Positions 45,508-55,037 are shown, numbered from the stretch's first letter. The stretch is DNA of 64,000 bases from Caecibacter massiliensis (GCA_900095875.1 LT608311.1:2450774-2514773); one strand, 5' to 3'. The notes: generated by a model from the sequence alone, not told the origin. Numbers and translations are program-made.

Positions 45508-46572
45508 ATGACGATACACAACGAAACAGCCCATGACTGGCCGCAGCTGCTGCTCGGCTGGTTCCGGACTCACCGCCGTGACCTGCCCTGGCGCACTTCG
45601 CCGCGTGATCCGTATAAAGTATGGGTTTCAGAAATTATGCTGCAGCAGACGAAAGTCGAAGCCGTCCGGCCGTACTATGAAAACTGGCTGGATCATTTTC
45701 CTACGGTGGCGTCCCTGGCCAGTGCCACCCAGGAAGAAGTGCTGCGCCAATGGCAGGGGCTGGGGTATTATTCGCGGGCACGCAATCTCCATCAGGCCGT
45801 TTGTGAAGTGCAGGCCCGGTACGGCGGGAAGGTACCGGATAGGGAAAAGGATATGCTGTCACTCAAAGGAGTCGGTGCCTATACGGCCGGGGCAGTCCTC
45901 AGTATTGCCTATGGCCGGCCGGTCCCGGCTGTCGATGGCAACGTGCTCCGCATCTTTTCCCGCCTGTACCTCATAGAGGATAATATTTTATCGGCGAAAG
46001 TAAAAAAAGAAGTTACCCGCCTGGCACAGGATGTCATCCCCGACGATGCGCCGGGCGATTTCAATGAAGCGCTCATGGACCTGGGAGCTTCGATCTGCAT
46101 TCCCCGTCATCCGCGCTGTCAGGAATGTCCTCTTGTTTCCTGCTGCCTTGCCCATGAAAAAGGGCGGGAGACGGAACTTCCGGTCCGCATTGTCAAAAAA
46201 GACAAGCCTGCGGTGGATATAACCGTTCTGGTCGTTTCCGACCGGCAGTCCTGGCTCATCCATCGCCGTCCGGCAAAGGGACTGCTCGCTTCTATGTGGG
46301 AATTTCCCAATGCCGTGGGAAAGGGAAATGCCGGGCTGGATGCAGCCAGAGAAGTTCTGAAAAAAGCAGGAATCCGCGCCGGCAGTGCCAGCGGGCCAGT
46401 CGGTACACTGCGTCATGTATTTTCCCACAAAGTCTGGCAGATGACGATATATACAGCCCCGTATGCAAATGGGACGCTATTGGATAAGGAGGATTGGCAG
46501 TGGCTGCCACAGGCTGGCTACACGCAGGTTCCCTGGGCCGGGCCCCATGGAAAAATCACTGCCATAGTTTAG
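45508..46572 (+). CDS. mutY: A/G-specific adenine glycosylase
   Basis: The 354-residue enzyme excises adenine opposite 8-oxoguanine. It shows LPWR, the catalytic SEIMLQQTKVEAVRPYY near residue 38, the helix-hairpin-helix LKGVGAYTAGAV near 122, the 4Fe-4S cysteines C-x6-C-x2-C-x5-C in CIPRHPRCQECPLVSCC near 195, and a NUDIX-like C-terminal MutY domain. ATG 45508 is used; GTG 45472 upstream lacks a better ribosome site. An extended -10 (TGGTATAAT, 45431-45439) precedes it. Confidence 0.95.
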   Translation: MTIHNETAHDWPQLLLGWFRTHRRDLPWRTSPRDPYKVWVSEIMLQQTKVEAVRPYYENWLDHFPTVASLASATQEEVLRQWQGLGYYSRARNLHQAVCEVQARYGGKVPDREKDMLSLKGVGAYTAGAVLSIAYGRPVPAVDGNVLRIFSRLYLIEDNILSAKVKKEVTRLAQDVIPDDAPGDFNEALMDLGASICIPRHPRCQECPLVSCCLAHEKGRETELPVRIVKKDKPAVDITVLVVSDRQSWLIHRRPAKGLLASMWEFPNAVGKGNAGLDAAREVLKKAGIRAGSASGPVGTLRHVFSHKVWQMTIYTAPYANGTLLDKEDWQWLPQAGYTQVPWAGPHGKITAIV

Positions 46573-47832
46573 ATGAAAGGTCCTTTTTTTATTAATTTTA
46601 TGGTAATCCTGTCCTGTTTTTCCGTAGCAGCAGGCGTACTATATAACTACATCGTACAAGGCGGACAGGGAAAGAAAATTGCTTTGCTCACGGCATGCTG
46701 CTCGGCGCTGGGGGCAGGGGAGTTGTATTGGTACAGCCACTGGTTCCCCGGTCTGACGGGGGGCATCCGCCTGATGGGGCTCCATATAGGAGCTTTGGCG
46801 TCAGTGAGCTGGTTCCTCACCTTTCTCCTGGCATTTCCTGTCCTGGCAGTGCTGGCGGCTGGCATCTTTTTTTACCGGCTGAAGCGGCGCGGCCGACCGG
46901 TTACACCGGCAGAAAATATGACTGCCGGGGAACATCAGGGGCCATCCATGAGCCGGCGGACATTCCTGAAAGGGATGGCCGCTGCCGTTCCCGTAGCGGC
47001 AGCAGCGACGAGCGGACTGGGAAATGTCGTGGGCGAAAGTTATCTGGCTGTGACCAAACTTCCCCTTTCCTTTCCGGACTTACCTGATTATCTGGAAGGG
47101 TACCGCATCGGACAGATTTCTGATAGCCATATTGGGCTGTTTTTCAGCCCGGAGGACTTAAAAACAGCGATGGAGCGCCTGGCAGCGGAAAAAGTCAACC
47201 GCCTGGAAATTACGGGGGATCTCATCGATGAGCTGAGCCGGCTTCCTCAGTGCCGGCAGGTCCTTATGGAGGGAGCCGCTTTGTTTCCCGATGGCATTGA
47301 TTTCTGCTACGGCAACCATGAATATTACCGGGGACTGGCGGATATTACAGACATGCTGGAATCGACACCCATACGTATCGTACGCAACAGCCATTTCTGT
47401 GCCAGTCCCGGAGGGGGACGGAATCTTTCCGGCCGTTCCGGAAAGGATAACAGGCCCTTTTATATTGCCGGCACAGATTTCAGTTTTGCCCCCAGCGGCC
47501 GTCTCCACGATGAACAGCGCCGGGACTATACGCAGACAGCCTTGCAGGGAATACCAGAAGGTGCATTTACGATTCTGCTGGCACACAATTCGGCCTTCAT
47601 CGATGAAGGATTCGCTCATCATATTCCTCTTACGATGTGTGGTCATACCCATGGTGCCCAGTTTGCACCTATCGGGCCTTTAGTCCAGGCCGTAGGATTT
47701 AAATATCTCCGCGGCCTGTTCCAAAAAGACGGCTGCTATGGGTATGTCAATCGCGGTACGGGCCACTGGCTGCCTTTCCGGGTCTTGTGCTCCCGGGAAG
47801 TTACCGTATATGAATTACAGAAAAAGCGGTGA
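46573..47832 (+). CDS. Membrane-anchored metallophosphoesterase with internal twin-arginine motif
   Basis: The 419-residue protein has four hydrophobic spans (~5-28, 33-50, 68-92 region) and then SRRTFLKG at ~127-134, a Tat-type motif followed by an Ala-rich segment. A calcineurin-type domain follows: ISDSHIG near 182, EITGDLID, CYGNHEYY and MCGHTHGAQ near 357. It resembles YkuE/YaeI lipid-A or UDP-sugar phosphoesterases. The ATG touches the mutY stop; a second start at ATG 46948 with AGGGG upstream would give a Tat-targeted form. Confidence 0.82.
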   Translation: MKGPFFINFMVILSCFSVAAGVLYNYIVQGGQGKKIALLTACCSALGAGELYWYSHWFPGLTGGIRLMGLHIGALASVSWFLTFLLAFPVLAVLAAGIFFYRLKRRGRPVTPAENMTAGEHQGPSMSRRTFLKGMAAAVPVAAAATSGLGNVVGESYLAVTKLPLSFPDLPDYLEGYRIGQISDSHIGLFFSPEDLKTAMERLAAEKVNRLEITGDLIDELSRLPQCRQVLMEGAALFPDGIDFCYGNHEYYRGLADITDMLESTPIRIVRNSHFCASPGGGRNLSGRSGKDNRPFYIAGTDFSFAPSGRLHDEQRRDYTQTALQGIPEGAFTILLAHNSAFIDEGFAHHIPLTMCGHTHGAQFAPIGPLVQAVGFKYLRGLFQKDGCYGYVNRGTGHWLPFRVLCSREVTVYELQKKR

Positions 47833-47836
47833 TTGT

Positions 47837-48733
47837 ATGAATATAGAAAAATACAAAGTCTTTCTCACGGCAGCCCGCAAGGGAAGCTTCATCCAGGCTG
47901 CGCGGGAACTGGGATATACGCCGTCGGCGGTGACCCAGATGATGAATTCCCTGGAAAATGAATGTGGTTTCAGCCTGCTCCAGCGGAGCAACAAAGGTGT
48001 TGTTCTGACCAAAGAAGGACACGCCATCCTGCCCTATGCCCGGCAGCTCGTAGAAGTGGAAGAACGGCTGGAAGAGCAGTGTGAAAATATCAAGGGCATT
48101 CATTTGGGCCGCCTGCGCATTGCCGGATTCACCAGCACGGCCTGTGCCATCATACTGCCTGTCGTCGAGCGCTTTCAGGAACGATACCCCAATATTGATG
48201 TGGACATTCTGGAAGAGAACAGTCCTAAAACGCTAGCCGAATGGGTGCGCAGCGGCGTTGCCGATATTACGATTACGACGAAACAGCCAGATTATGAAAA
48301 TGAATGGATTATCCTCAATGTCAATCCTTATGTGGCTGTCCTGTCCAAACAGAACCCTTTGTCCCGGAACGAATGCATTACGGCAGAAGAAATGCAGCAG
48401 TCCCGGGTACTCATGTTCCGTTCACGCCATGGTCTGGAATCGAATGTAGCCGAGTACATGAAAAAGTATAATCTGCAGCCTCTTTCGACGTTTACGTCCA
48501 ACTGCAATTATGTCATGCTGAAAAAACTGGAACAGACACCTTGTGTCAGTCTGCTTCCCGTTTATATGTGGGATTTTTATGCTCCTATGCATCCGGGACT
48601 TACAGCACGGCCGATTTCACCGTCCCTGACTTGTGATATTATCCTGACAGTGGCTTCCTTTAGTGAATGTTCTGTCCCGGCCAGGGCATTCATTGAATGT
48701 ACGAAAGAGTTCATTAAAGATAGTCTTACATGA
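47837..48733 (+). CDS. LysR-family transcriptional regulator
   Basis: The 298-residue regulator has an N-terminal winged helix (YKVFLTAARKGSFIQAARELG then TPSAVTQMMNSLENECGF) and a C-terminal periplasmic-binding-like domain. The ATG at 47837 is 4 bp after the phosphoesterase stop. LysR regulators usually control divergent or nearby genes, but no divergent target is adjacent, so the regulated gene is unknown. Confidence 0.9.
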   Translation: MNIEKYKVFLTAARKGSFIQAARELGYTPSAVTQMMNSLENECGFSLLQRSNKGVVLTKEGHAILPYARQLVEVEERLEEQCENIKGIHLGRLRIAGFTSTACAIILPVVERFQERYPNIDVDILEENSPKTLAEWVRSGVADITITTKQPDYENEWIILNVNPYVAVLSKQNPLSRNECITAEEMQQSRVLMFRSRHGLESNVAEYMKKYNLQPLSTFTSNCNYVMLKKLEQTPCVSLLPVYMWDFYAPMHPGLTARPISPSLTCDIILTVASFSECSVPARAFIECTKEFIKDSLT

Positions 48734-48766
48734 ATGGATATTTCCATTAAAGAAAATCTGTGCGTG

Positions 48767-48825
48767 GAAAAAGGGGCTGCAGCAAGGTGAATGCTTCTGG
48801 TTCACTTTGCTGCAGCCCCTTTTTC
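48767..48825. terminator. Repeated-family hairpin, copy C
   Basis: A near-perfect 25-bp inverted repeat (48767-48791 against 48801-48825) built on GGGGCTGCAGCAAGGTGAA, with A- and T-runs outside, lies between the convergent LysR and NifX-like genes. 48826-49034 shows nothing else recognisable. Confidence 0.9.
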
Positions 48826-49034
48826 AGGGAGTCTCGATATAAATATATTCCTGCTAAAATCAGCATACAAGAATCCTAAAAGGGACATGTAAGAGGATTT
48901 TCGTATCCAGCTGCAGACGGCGCAGGAACAGACAAAAGCTGTGCTGCAGAACACGTGCTCTTTTGTTACTTTTTATTATAAACACGAGCCGGAAAAAGGG
49001 GAAAACAGTAATTCTGTTAACGCAGTAAGAAAAC

Positions 49035-49073
49035 GTAAAAAGAGTACAGCTGATGTGATTTCCGCTGTACTCT
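49035..49073 (-). terminator. Terminator of the NifX-like gene
   Basis: AGAGTACAGC (49041-49050) and GCTGTACTCT (49064-49073) pair; on the minus strand TTTTTACG follows the stem. Confidence 0.75.
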
Positions 49074-49085
49074 TGTCCGGCATGA

Positions 49086-49478
49086 CTACTGATGATTGCA
49101 TGTATGACCATGACCGGCGTGGTGCTGATGATGACCGCCGCTGCAGGTGGCATCCGGATTATACTGCAGCCGGTCTTCCAAGAATGCCTGTACGGCTTCG
49201 TCACAGGATCCCTGAACGCCACAGTAGAAGGGGATACCAGCCTGCTGCAGGGCATTACGTGCTCCCGGTCCCATATTGCCACAGAGGAGTACGTCAGCAC
49301 CGTGATCTTTGAGCCACTGGGCCAGCGGTTCGTGGCCGACACCGTTGGTGGAAATGATTTCGCTCCCCGTTACGATTTTGTCTTCTACTGTATAAAACTT
49401 GAATGCTTCTGTCCGTCCAAAATGCTGGAATACGCTGCCGTTGTCATAGGTTACGGCAATTTTGCCATTTGTCATCAT
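49086..49478 (-). CDS. NifX/NafY-like (dinitrogenase iron-molybdenum cofactor family) protein with His-rich tail
   Basis: The 130-residue protein has the Nitro_FeMo-Co fold: KIAVTYDNGSVFQHFGRTE at the start and LLCGNMGPGARNALQQAGI near residue 67. Such proteins bind metal clusters or cofactors; most bacteria carrying one outside nif clusters do not fix nitrogen. The last 17 residues contain seven His and one Cys (GGHHQHHAGHGHTCNH), a likely metal-binding tail. GGAGG precedes its ATG. Confidence 0.85.
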   Translation of the reverse strand: MMTNGKIAVTYDNGSVFQHFGRTEAFKFYTVEDKIVTGSEIISTNGVGHEPLAQWLKDHGADVLLCGNMGPGARNALQQAGIPFYCGVQGSCDEAVQAFLEDRLQYNPDATCSGGHHQHHAGHGHTCNHQ

Positions 49479-49586
49479 ATGAATTCCTCCTTAATATAAC
49501 CTGACTATACTGAATCTTTCTTCTATTAAAGAGTATACATCATATAACGACATATGTCAATAATATAAACAACAAAAGTCAATAAT

Positions 49587-51113
49587 TTAATTATCGAATG
49601 CTTTCAGCGCATCTGATGCGATATGGAGCGTGCGCAGCTGGGGTGCTTTTTTATACTGATGGCCTTCCATACGCTTAACAATATCCGCCAGGCTGGAAAC
49701 GGCTTTTACGATGTACGGTCCTTTATTGAGCATGACGCATTCGGCCCGTTCACTCATGGCGGCATCGGTGATTTCAGCCCGGGACGGAATGCCTGTCTTG
49801 ACGAGGTTTTCCAGAACCTGTGTAGCCCAGATGACGGGAATATGGGCAGCTTCACAAATCCAGAGTATTTCTTCCTGCAGCTCTGCCAGACGATGATATC
49901 CCGCTTCAACGGCCAGATCGCCCCGGGCAATCATAATGCCAAAGGGATTCCGGGAAGCGGCCTAGATGATGATTTCTGGCAGATTATGCACACTGTCTCT
50001 GGTCTCTATTTTTGCGATGATAGCCATGTTCCGTGCTTTATTTCCCATCCGTTTGTACAGTTCATCCTGCAACAGAAGAATATCGGCGCGGCTGCGGACG
50101 AACGAATAGCCGATTGCGTCGGCATGATGGATAATGAAATCGAGATCGGTCAGATCCTTTTTCGTCAGGGGCGTAATGTCCAGTGGTGTTTTAGGGAAAT
50201 TCAAGCTTTTTTTATTTTTCAGACGGAATCCCTTGACTTTTGTCGAAATGACGCGCAGATAGGCTCCCTGAGGCATAAGCCTGGTGACGACACAATTCAG
50301 TTTGCCATCATCGATGACGACGGAATCGCCTTCCTGAAGATGATCGAATACTTGGGGGATACTACAGGTAATGATGACATTTCCTGTATAATCGGCAGGG
50401 TAATCAGAAATTTTTCCACGGGCGAGGAAAAAGAAATCATCTGTAAAGACACGGTCGTCATCACCGGGAACTAATACCTGGGAAATGCGGACTTTCGGAC
50501 CGGCCAGATCCATGTAGATTTTACAGCGTTTCTTTGTTTCTTTTTCGGCTTTATGGATATGGTGCAGCATGGCCTGCCATATATCCCGTGTGTCATGAGC
50601 GCAGTTGATGCGGGCCATGTCCATGCCTGCTTCGAGAAGATTGCGGACCAGTTTGTAGTCCGTAGCCGCTTCCGGAGGCATAGTCACCATAATATTCGTA
50701 TAGGATGCATCGGGGTGACTGCCAAAAATCAGATTGGAATTATGAGCCAGCAGGCGGCTGCCGTGAAAAAACCATTTTGGTGCAGGGTAGGCGATGAGTT
50801 CATGTTCCTGCTTGTGGCAGATCCGCCCCAATGAAGCGATGACGGCATCGAGATTCGCCATCGTACGGGCTTCGCTGCGCCCAAGTGAAGATAATCCCAA
50901 TAACAGCAGCTTTTCCTGCAGGGGCCGCAGGTCGTGGCAGCGTATGGCAAGATAAAAAGCCAGATTCAGGGCACTGAAGCGGAAGGAGCTGCGCCGGATA
51001 GATGGAGAAACAGCTTGATACATTTTCATACCCTGCTCTAAAACGTTCTGGCGAAGTTCGAACAAGGTTTGATATAGGTCATTCATTTCTTTTAGAGAAG
51101 GGGTTGATTTCAT
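49587..51113 (-). pseudogene. Pyruvate-kinase family protein broken by an in-frame amber codon
   Basis: Read from ATG 51113 (GGAGG seven bases before it) the frame is open for 383 codons, then TAG at 49964-49962, then open in the same frame for another 125 codons to 49587. The two halves are both pyruvate-kinase-like: the first has MDMARINCAHDT, MDLAGPKVRI and DFIIHHADAIGYSFVRS; the second has [12 protein letters not shown] and [11 protein letters not shown], including the catalytic-site region. An N-terminal extension (~110 residues) has LLGLSSLGRSEAR. The stop precedes the MIARGDL motif, so the upstream product lacks part of the active site. Sequencing error or strain mutation cannot be told apart here. 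Confidence 0.85.
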
Positions 51114-51142
51114 CGTATTGCCTCCTGTATACCAGAATACAT

Positions 51143-51163
51143 GTTGTATGCAACCATAGTATA
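51143..51163 (-). promoter_or_regulatory. Candidate promoter and operator of the pyruvate-kinase-like gene
   Basis: On the minus strand TATACT (51163-51158) acts as a -10; just downstream lies GTTGCATACAAC (51154-51143), a near palindrome that resembles the GntR-type TTGTATACAA at 16198. The -35 is weak. Confidence 0.35.
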
Positions 51164-51258
51164 CCATCGTTGCGGAGAAAGAAAGTGTTTTTACTGTAAT
51201 TTTACATTGGACAGCATCATTTTATGTGACAAAAGATGCTATGGAATAAACATTAATA

Positions 51259-51267
51259 TGATATAAT
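51259..51267 (+). promoter_or_regulatory. Extended -10 promoter
   Basis: TGATATAAT (51259-51267) is a consensus extended -10 located 33 bp before the ATG of the next hypothetical gene. Confidence 0.45.
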
Positions 51268-51299
51268 AGAAAATATTTTTAATGAAGGAGACACTAATC

Positions 51300-51692
51300 A
51301 TGATAGTATACGTCAACAATGAAGAACGGGAACTCCACGTTTACGACCGCAGCAGCGGCGTCGATTACGCAAAAAGTGTCATTTGTTCCCAGGAGCGGCT
51401 CGATACGGGCGTGATGGGGGAATTCATCCTCTCTGAACAGGAATACGACAATTGGAAGGAAATCCTCCATATCGTGCAGGAATCGGAAGACATCCGTTAT
51501 GCCATAAGAGGCATCGTAGATCCTGAAGAATTAAAAGAATACATTTTCGAAGATACACAGTACCTCGTTCACGTGCGGGAAACAGCGGAAACGGAAAATG
51601 TCTGCTTGAAAGACCTGCAGCAGGCATTAGAACAAAAAGACAAGAACTGGCTCCGGGAAAATGGGTTTATCAAAACAATAAATCATATTTAG
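51300..51692 (+). CDS. Hypothetical protein
   Basis: A 130-residue soluble, acidic protein without recognised motifs. It is rich in Glu and Tyr, with predicted mixed strands (IVYVNNEERELHVY) then helices. AAGGAG eight bases before the ATG and an extended -10 support it as a gene. No neighbour hints at function. Confidence 0.6.
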   Translation: MIVYVNNEERELHVYDRSSGVDYAKSVICSQERLDTGVMGEFILSEQEYDNWKEILHIVQESEDIRYAIRGIVDPEELKEYIFEDTQYLVHVRETAETENVCLKDLQQALEQKDKNWLRENGFIKTINHI

Positions 51693-51779
51693 TGCGAAAA
51701 AATCCTTGTCAGTACACACATGTTGTGATATCCTTAAACAGATATGAATTGCTTAGAGTCAGGACAAGGGAGTTTTAAT

Positions 51780-52631
51780 GTGAAAAAATTTTTTTCCTGG
51801 TTTTTAGGTATTCTTTTTACAGTCATCGTTCTTGTAGCCGGTATCTTTGCGTATTGGTATTTTGGATCGACCAATTATCATCTGACGGGGGTTCCCGTCC
51901 TCAATTATCATCAGGTCAACAACCGCTATGAGACATGTCTCACTATGAAGCCTGAAAACTTTGAAGCACAGATGAAATATCTGCACGACAACGATTATCA
52001 TTCTATTACTCAGGAACAGTTTGATGCCTATATGCGCGGGGAAGGGTCATTGCCGGACCGTCCGGTTCTGATTACCTTTGATGATGGATATGTCGATAAT
52101 TACGAGTTCGCCTATCCTATCATGAAAAAATATGGATTCCGTGGCACCATTTTTCTCATCATGAATCTCATGGAAAAGCCAGGATATCTGACCTGGAATA
52201 TGGTCAAGGAAATGAGCGACGACGGGATGGAATTCGGATCCCATACGATCAGCCACAAGCCTCTGACTAGTTTTGACCGCGATGGCGTACGAAAAGAATT
52301 GCAGGAATCGAAAGCCATGATTGAAGCCCGGACGGGCAAGGTTTGTAATTTCATCGCTTTCCCGGAAGGAAAGTTCAATGCTATGGTCATGGAAGAAACG
52401 AAAAATGCCGGGTATGATTATGGATTTACTGTAGAAACAGGCCGTGATTTCCCCTGGGATGACCACTACGATCTGGACCGGGTCCCCTTCTTTGAAGGTC
52501 CGGTCAGTTTCAAACATTTCCGTTTCCGTCTGACCTTTAGTGCATTCAGTGCCCTTTTGTGGAAGACCCATGCTTACTTTGCTAATATGGAAATGACAAA
52601 ACCACTGGCGGAACATATCCCCCAGCCGTAA
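51780..52631 (+). CDS. Polysaccharide deacetylase (NodB domain), membrane-anchored
   Basis: The 283-residue protein has one N-terminal anchor (residues ~5-24) and a NodB homology domain: LNYHQV near residue 43, LITFDDGYVDNYE near 95 with the catalytic Asp and metal Asp, and FGSHTISHKPL near 150 with the His pair. It would remove acetyl groups from peptidoglycan or surface polymers in the periplasm. A GTG start at 51780 follows AAGGGAG; an upstream ATG is less likely. Confidence 0.9.
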   Translation: MKKFFSWFLGILFTVIVLVAGIFAYWYFGSTNYHLTGVPVLNYHQVNNRYETCLTMKPENFEAQMKYLHDNDYHSITQEQFDAYMRGEGSLPDRPVLITFDDGYVDNYEFAYPIMKKYGFRGTIFLIMNLMEKPGYLTWNMVKEMSDDGMEFGSHTISHKPLTSFDRDGVRKELQESKAMIEARTGKVCNFIAFPEGKFNAMVMEETKNAGYDYGFTVETGRDFPWDDHYDLDRVPFFEGPVSFKHFRFRLTFSAFSALLWKTHAYFANMEMTKPLAEHIPQP

Positions 52632-52652
52632 CAAGGAAAATAGAAAAGACAG

Positions 52653-52690
52653 CTGCCCCAGGAGTATTACATTTCCTGGGGCAGTCACTT
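52653..52690 (+). terminator. Intrinsic terminator
   Basis: CTGCCCCAGGA (52653-52663) pairs with TCCTGGGGCAG (52674-52684), followed by a short T-rich stretch. Confidence 0.7.
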
Positions 52691-52711
52691 TTGGCGTAAG
52701 GAGGTAACAAG

Positions 52712-53566
52712 ATGAAATCCTTTATGAAATTTGTATTCGTATTGACGGCTGCAGTGGCCGTATCTGCCTTCAGTCTGCCATCCGTCAGTGCCAGTGAACA
52801 GGCGGAAGCCGTTCAGTCTCCCAATCAGACGGCAGCCGTACAGAATGCGTCATCAAAAGAGCAGGTAAAAAAGGTAAAACAGAAAAAGACAAAGAAGTCG
52901 AAAAAAAAGGCGGCTCAGGTAAGACCGGCCAGTACGGAAAAAGCCGATACGTATCAGAAAGGACAGGCAGCACACGATGACGGCCTTTCTGTCTACAATC
53001 CTGAAAAGGATGCAGCACCATCGGAAGGACTGGTCATTGAGGAAACGAATTTTCATTTTACTGAACCACTCCTTGTACGGCCTAAGACGGATATGATTGT
53101 CATCCATCATGTAGGAATCCCCGATGGTGATACACCGGCATCGGCTATCCACCGGGCTCATCTGGCCAATGGATGGGCTGGCATCGGCTATCATTATGTC
53201 ATCCGCAAAAATGGCGTTATCGAACGGGGCCGGCCTCTGGCCGTTGTGGGAGCTCATGCCTACGGGGAAAATTATCATACCGTCGGCATTAACGTGACTG
53301 GAAATTTTGACAAAGAAGTCCCCACTGATGCCCAGATGAAATCCCTTACAGAATTGGTGACGGCGCTTTGCCGTATTTATCATATCGATCCCGGCCCGGC
53401 AACGATTGTCGGTCACCGCGATGTAAACAGTACGGACTGCCCGGGCAAGAATCTCTATCGCCTTTTGCCACAGCTTCGCGATGATGTTGAACTGAACCTC
53501 TATGCTGAAAAACTGAAGGGAATCCATCTGCTGAAGCTGAAAAAATATGAAACAGAAAAACCGTAA
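52712..53566 (+). CDS. N-acetylmuramoyl-L-alanine amidase (Amidase_2 / PGRP type)
   Basis: The 284-residue exported protein has a signal peptide (~1-27), a Lys-rich linker, and an amidase domain with zinc ligands in IVIHHVG near residue 130 and VGHRDVNSTDCPGKN near 232, plus the GYHYVIRKNG segment. It cleaves the bond between muramic acid and the peptide stem. GGAGG lies before its ATG. The 44-bp gap before the convergent gene holds no clear terminator. Confidence 0.92.
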   Translation: MKSFMKFVFVLTAAVAVSAFSLPSVSASEQAEAVQSPNQTAAVQNASSKEQVKKVKQKKTKKSKKKAAQVRPASTEKADTYQKGQAAHDDGLSVYNPEKDAAPSEGLVIEETNFHFTEPLLVRPKTDMIVIHHVGIPDGDTPASAIHRAHLANGWAGIGYHYVIRKNGVIERGRPLAVVGAHAYGENYHTVGINVTGNFDKEVPTDAQMKSLTELVTALCRIYHIDPGPATIVGHRDVNSTDCPGKNLYRLLPQLRDDVELNLYAEKLKGIHLLKLKKYETEKP

Positions 53567-53610
53567 GTACATGTAAAAACTAAATGCACATCACCTAAAT
53601 ACCGGAAGTA

Positions 53611-55017
53611 TTACGACTTTGAAAGGACTGCCTGACAGAGTCGTTCGATAGCTTCTGGTATTTTTTTGCTTTCCAGACTGGAATAATTGATCAGATACGT
53701 ATGGGCTGCATCAGGACGTGGTTCATGATAATACTCGGAAAGCCCGGTCAGGTACAGTCCCTGCTCCTGAAAGCGGTCCTTCAGACAGGCGTCGTCAAGA
53801 ATCGTGTGAAGGCGCAGCAGGAAATGGAGCCCTGCACTCTGTTCAATGATATCCGATTTTCCGGCGAGGGCACTGTTTTTCAGGGTACGGATAAGCAGGT
53901 CACGTTTTTTCCGGTAATACGTCCGCATGCGGTTCAGGTGTTTTTCAAAATACCCCTGGCTGATGAAGCGGGCCAGTGTATACTGTTCAAAATTCGATAC
54001 CGTGCAGGAAAGAAATCCCAGAGATTCCTGGAAGGGTTGGACCAGTTCAGGAGGCAGAACCATATAACTGATACGGATGGTTGGCGTCAGCGTTTTGGAA
54101 AAAGTATTCATGTAAATGACCTTTCCTCCTGCGTCAATGCTGAACAGTGTCGGGACGGGTTTTCCTGTAAAACGGAACTCACTGTCATAATCATCTTCGA
54201 TGATATAACGCCCTTCGGTTTCATTGGCCCAGCCCAGAAGCTCATAGCGCCGGGCGATGGGCATGACTCTGCCTGTAGGAAAATGGTGGGATGGACTGAT
54301 ATGGGCAATCGATCCGTGAAGTTTTCGCAGGGCATCGATGGAAATTCCGTTTTCGTCGAGCGGGGCGTAGCGGCATGACATGCCATTACTTTCATAAATG
54401 CGTCGTACCTTGGCATAGCCCGGATCTTCCAGACAGACAATGTGCTTTGTGCCTAGAAATCGCACAATCAGGCTGTACAGGTATTCTGTACCGGCGCCGA
54501 TGACAATCTGTGCTGGCGACGCATACATGCCACGGAAATGCTGCAAATGAGTGGACACGGCCTGTCGCAAGGCAAGGCAGCCCCAGACTGGTACTGGTTC
54601 CATCAGGTGGGATTGTTCATCTGCCAGAGTGTCCCGAAGCACTTTAGTCCAGGTAGCAAAGGGAAACATATCGGCCTGAATCTGATTTGATGTAAAATCA
54701 GCAAACCAGGCAGGTGTTTTTTCTGTTTCCCGGACCGTTTTCCGCACAGACCGGGGCCGTGGGAAGGCACGGGTCGTAATATCAGATACGTAATATCCCC
54801 GTTTGGGACGGGAGTAAATATAGCCTTCTGTCAGTAACTGGCCATAAGCCTTTTCTACGGTGATGGTGCTGATTCCCAGGTGAGTGGCAAAGGTCCGTTT
54901 GGACGGCAGTCGTTCGCCAGACCGTAATTTACCGCACTGAATGTCTTCACGGAGACAATGATACAAATGTTCATAGAGAAATTCTGACCTTATATTTTCA
55001 AAAGAATAGGTTAGCAT
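53611..55017 (-). CDS. pdxR: MocR/PdxR-type GntR regulator with aminotransferase domain
   Basis: The 468-residue regulator has an N-terminal GntR winged helix (GERLPSKRTFATHLGIS near residue 37) and a class I aminotransferase-like domain with the PLP lysine in YMNTFSKTLTP near 305. It sits divergent to pdxST and is expected to activate it when PLP is low. ATG 55017 is used; a TTG at 55035 with AAAAGG upstream is possible. Confidence 0.88.
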   Translation of the reverse strand: MLTYSFENIRSEFLYEHLYHCLREDIQCGKLRSGERLPSKRTFATHLGISTITVEKAYGQLLTEGYIYSRPKRGYYVSDITTRAFPRPRSVRKTVRETEKTPAWFADFTSNQIQADMFPFATWTKVLRDTLADEQSHLMEPVPVWGCLALRQAVSTHLQHFRGMYASPAQIVIGAGTEYLYSLIVRFLGTKHIVCLEDPGYAKVRRIYESNGMSCRYAPLDENGISIDALRKLHGSIAHISPSHHFPTGRVMPIARRYELLGWANETEGRYIIEDDYDSEFRFTGKPVPTLFSIDAGGKVIYMNTFSKTLTPTIRISYMVLPPELVQPFQESLGFLSCTVSNFEQYTLARFISQGYFEKHLNRMRTYYRKKRDLLIRTLKNSALAGKSDIIEQSAGLHFLLRLHTILDDACLKDRFQEQGLYLTGLSEYYHEPRPDAAHTYLINYSSLESKKIPEAIERLCQAVLSKS

Positions 55018-55037
55018 AACAGGCGTCTCATCCAATC

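Noticed and set aside
49962-49964. TAG read as pyrrolysine
   Set aside because: No pyl genes or PYLIS-like element are visible in the window, and a strain-level mutation is simpler.
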